A stretch of 45,924 nucleotides of DNA, taken from Novosphingobium naphthalenivorans NBRC 102051 (GTDB taxonomy: Bacteria; Pseudomonadota; Alphaproteobacteria; Sphingomonadales; Sphingomonadaceae). The translations under genes were made by a program, and so were the position numbers. Each line of letters starts with the position of its first letter. The first letter of the stretch is position 1. Shown here in pieces: positions 44,948 to 45,924 of the stretch. The notes under the pieces are model-generated. The model was not told the DNA's origin and searched no databases. It saw only the letters and a program-made list of their open reading frames with translations. Location of the stretch: the NCBI RefSeq assembly GCF_001590985.1, contig NZ_BCTX01000040.1, positions 1-45,924 of the forward strand. The letters are read 5' to 3'.

Positions 44948-45892
44948 ATGCCTTCCGGCCTCGTTGCTCTTCTCGATGACATCTCGGTGATTGCCCGTGC
45001 GGCATCGGCTTCGCTCGACGATGTCGGGGCGGGGGTTGCCAAGGCTGGCAGCAAGGCGGCCGGTGTCGTGATCGACGATACCGCCGTGACCCCCAGCTAC
45101 GTCACGGGCTTCACCCCCGACCGCGAACTGCCGATGATCTGGAAGATCACCAAGGGCAGCTTGCGCAACAAGCTGCTGATCCTGCTGCCGCTGGCACTGC
45201 TGCTGAGCGCGCTGCTGCCGCTGGCGATCATTCCGATCCTGATGCTGGGCGGCTGCTACCTCTCGTTCGAGGGGGCGGAGAAGGTGCTGGAGAAGCTGGG
45301 CGGTGCAAAGCATGGCGAGACGCTGGAAGACCCGGTCGAAGATGCGGTCACGTTTGAAAACAACCGCGTCTCCGGCGCGATCCGTACCGACCTGATCCTG
45401 TCAGCGGAAATCATGGCCATCGCGCTCTCGCAAATCGAGGATGCCACGCTGCTGACGCGGGCCGTGGCTCTGGCCGTGGTGGGCGTGCTGATTACCGTGG
45501 GCGTCTATGGTGCCGTGGCGCTGATCGTGAAGATGGACGATGTCGGCCTGCATCTCGCGCGCAAGTCCGGCGCGGCGTCGCAGGCTGTCGGCCGTTTCCT
45601 GCTGAAGGCGATGCCGGTGGTGCTGCAGGTCCTGGGCAGTGTCGGAACGGTGGCGATGCTCTGGGTCGGCGGCGGGATCATCCTGCACGGGCTTGAGCAG
45701 CTGGGCCTCCCGCAACCCGCGCAGGCCGCTCACGGTATCGAACATGTGCTGGCCGCGAGCACGGGCGCGCTGGGGCCGGTTGCGGGATGGCTGGGCTATG
45801 CCCTGGCTTCGGCGCTGGTGGGGCTGGTGCTGGGCACGGTCATCGCCGTTCTGGTGCATATGATCGGCGCTCTGCGCGGCAAGCCGCACTGA
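44948..45892 (+). CDS. yedI: DUF808 (YedI-like) inner-membrane protein
   Basis: 314 aa. Starts MPSGLVALLDDISVIARAAS, the DUF808 signature, and contains VIDDTAVTPSYVTGFTPDREL and NKLLILLPLALLL. About six to eight hydrophobic segments, including 73-101, 183-205, 234-252 and 280-305. E. coli YedI has no established function, so none is given here. It is divergent from the flagellin gene across 253 bp; no strong promoter is recognised there. Confidence 0.92.
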   Translation: MPSGLVALLDDISVIARAASASLDDVGAGVAKAGSKAAGVVIDDTAVTPSYVTGFTPDRELPMIWKITKGSLRNKLLILLPLALLLSALLPLAIIPILMLGGCYLSFEGAEKVLEKLGGAKHGETLEDPVEDAVTFENNRVSGAIRTDLILSAEIMAIALSQIEDATLLTRAVALAVVGVLITVGVYGAVALIVKMDDVGLHLARKSGAASQAVGRFLLKAMPVVLQVLGSVGTVAMLWVGGGIILHGLEQLGLPQPAQAAHGIEHVLAASTGALGPVAGWLGYALASALVGLVLGTVIAVLVHMIGALRGKPH

Positions 45893-45924
45893 GCGCCGAC
45901 ATCTTCCGCGTCCGGGCTATCTAG

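Overview
The window is GC-rich, densely packed alphaproteobacterial chromosome. Gene content points to Sphingomonadales, most likely Novosphingobium or a close relative: a DUF6456 protein, two TonB-dependent receptors, a mitochondrial-type complex I accessory subunit, a small SRP RNA next to dnaX-ybaB, short flagellin, intracellular PHA depolymerase, and interspersed repeats of a type I associate with sphingomonad intergenic regions. This placement is inference from gene families; no rRNA or tRNA is present to test it.

Layout. 1-2.4 kb: a GT4 glycosyltransferase behind a helix-turn-helix regulator, divergent from a DUF6456 gene. 2.4-2.84 kb: a convergent intergenic region made almost entirely of repeats, including a phased array of GTGACAC heptamers. 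2.8-9.8 kb: an ABC-F ATPase (Uup type), a PepSY protein with an OmpR/histidine-kinase pair, chorismate mutase, a long-chain polyprenyl diphosphate synthase and a TonB-like membrane protein. 9.9-19.4 kb: two GGDEF-EAL c-di-GMP proteins bracketing hrpB, the complex I subunit, SRP RNA, dnaX and ybaB. 19.6-24.6 kb: lon, a cytoplasmic chemoreceptor, asd. 24.8-32.3 kb: small metabolic enzymes (CMD, GFA, alpha/beta hydrolase), an L,D-transpeptidase lipoprotein, a large TonB-dependent receptor behind an AT-rich operator-like island, and AMP nucleosidase. 32.5-34.2 kb: the rpsF-rpsR-rplI operon with a structured leader and, upstream of it, a second GTGACAC array in opposite orientation. 34.2-37.7 kb: a small membrane protein, a JmjC/cupin protein, a GlxA-type AraC regulator and a GST. 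37.7-41.1 kb: a probable copper-uptake cassette (DUF2946, OprC-like receptor, TonB) with an FNR/FixK-like box at its head. 41.2-45.9 kb: phaZ, a GST, a MarR regulator with a readable auto-operator, a lone flagellin gene and a DUF808 membrane protein.

The most unusual signal is not a gene. Two intergenic arrays 31 kb apart share a dyad heptamer GTG(A/T)CAC repeated every 20-22 bp (two helical turns) in a GCAARGTGACAC context, and both end in the same roughly 50-bp module containing CTGGAC and CCGTGTCAACC. This looks like an interspersed, DNA-level protein-binding element family that I cannot match to a named family. The remaining content is ordinary chromosomal housekeeping with several readable regulatory sites.
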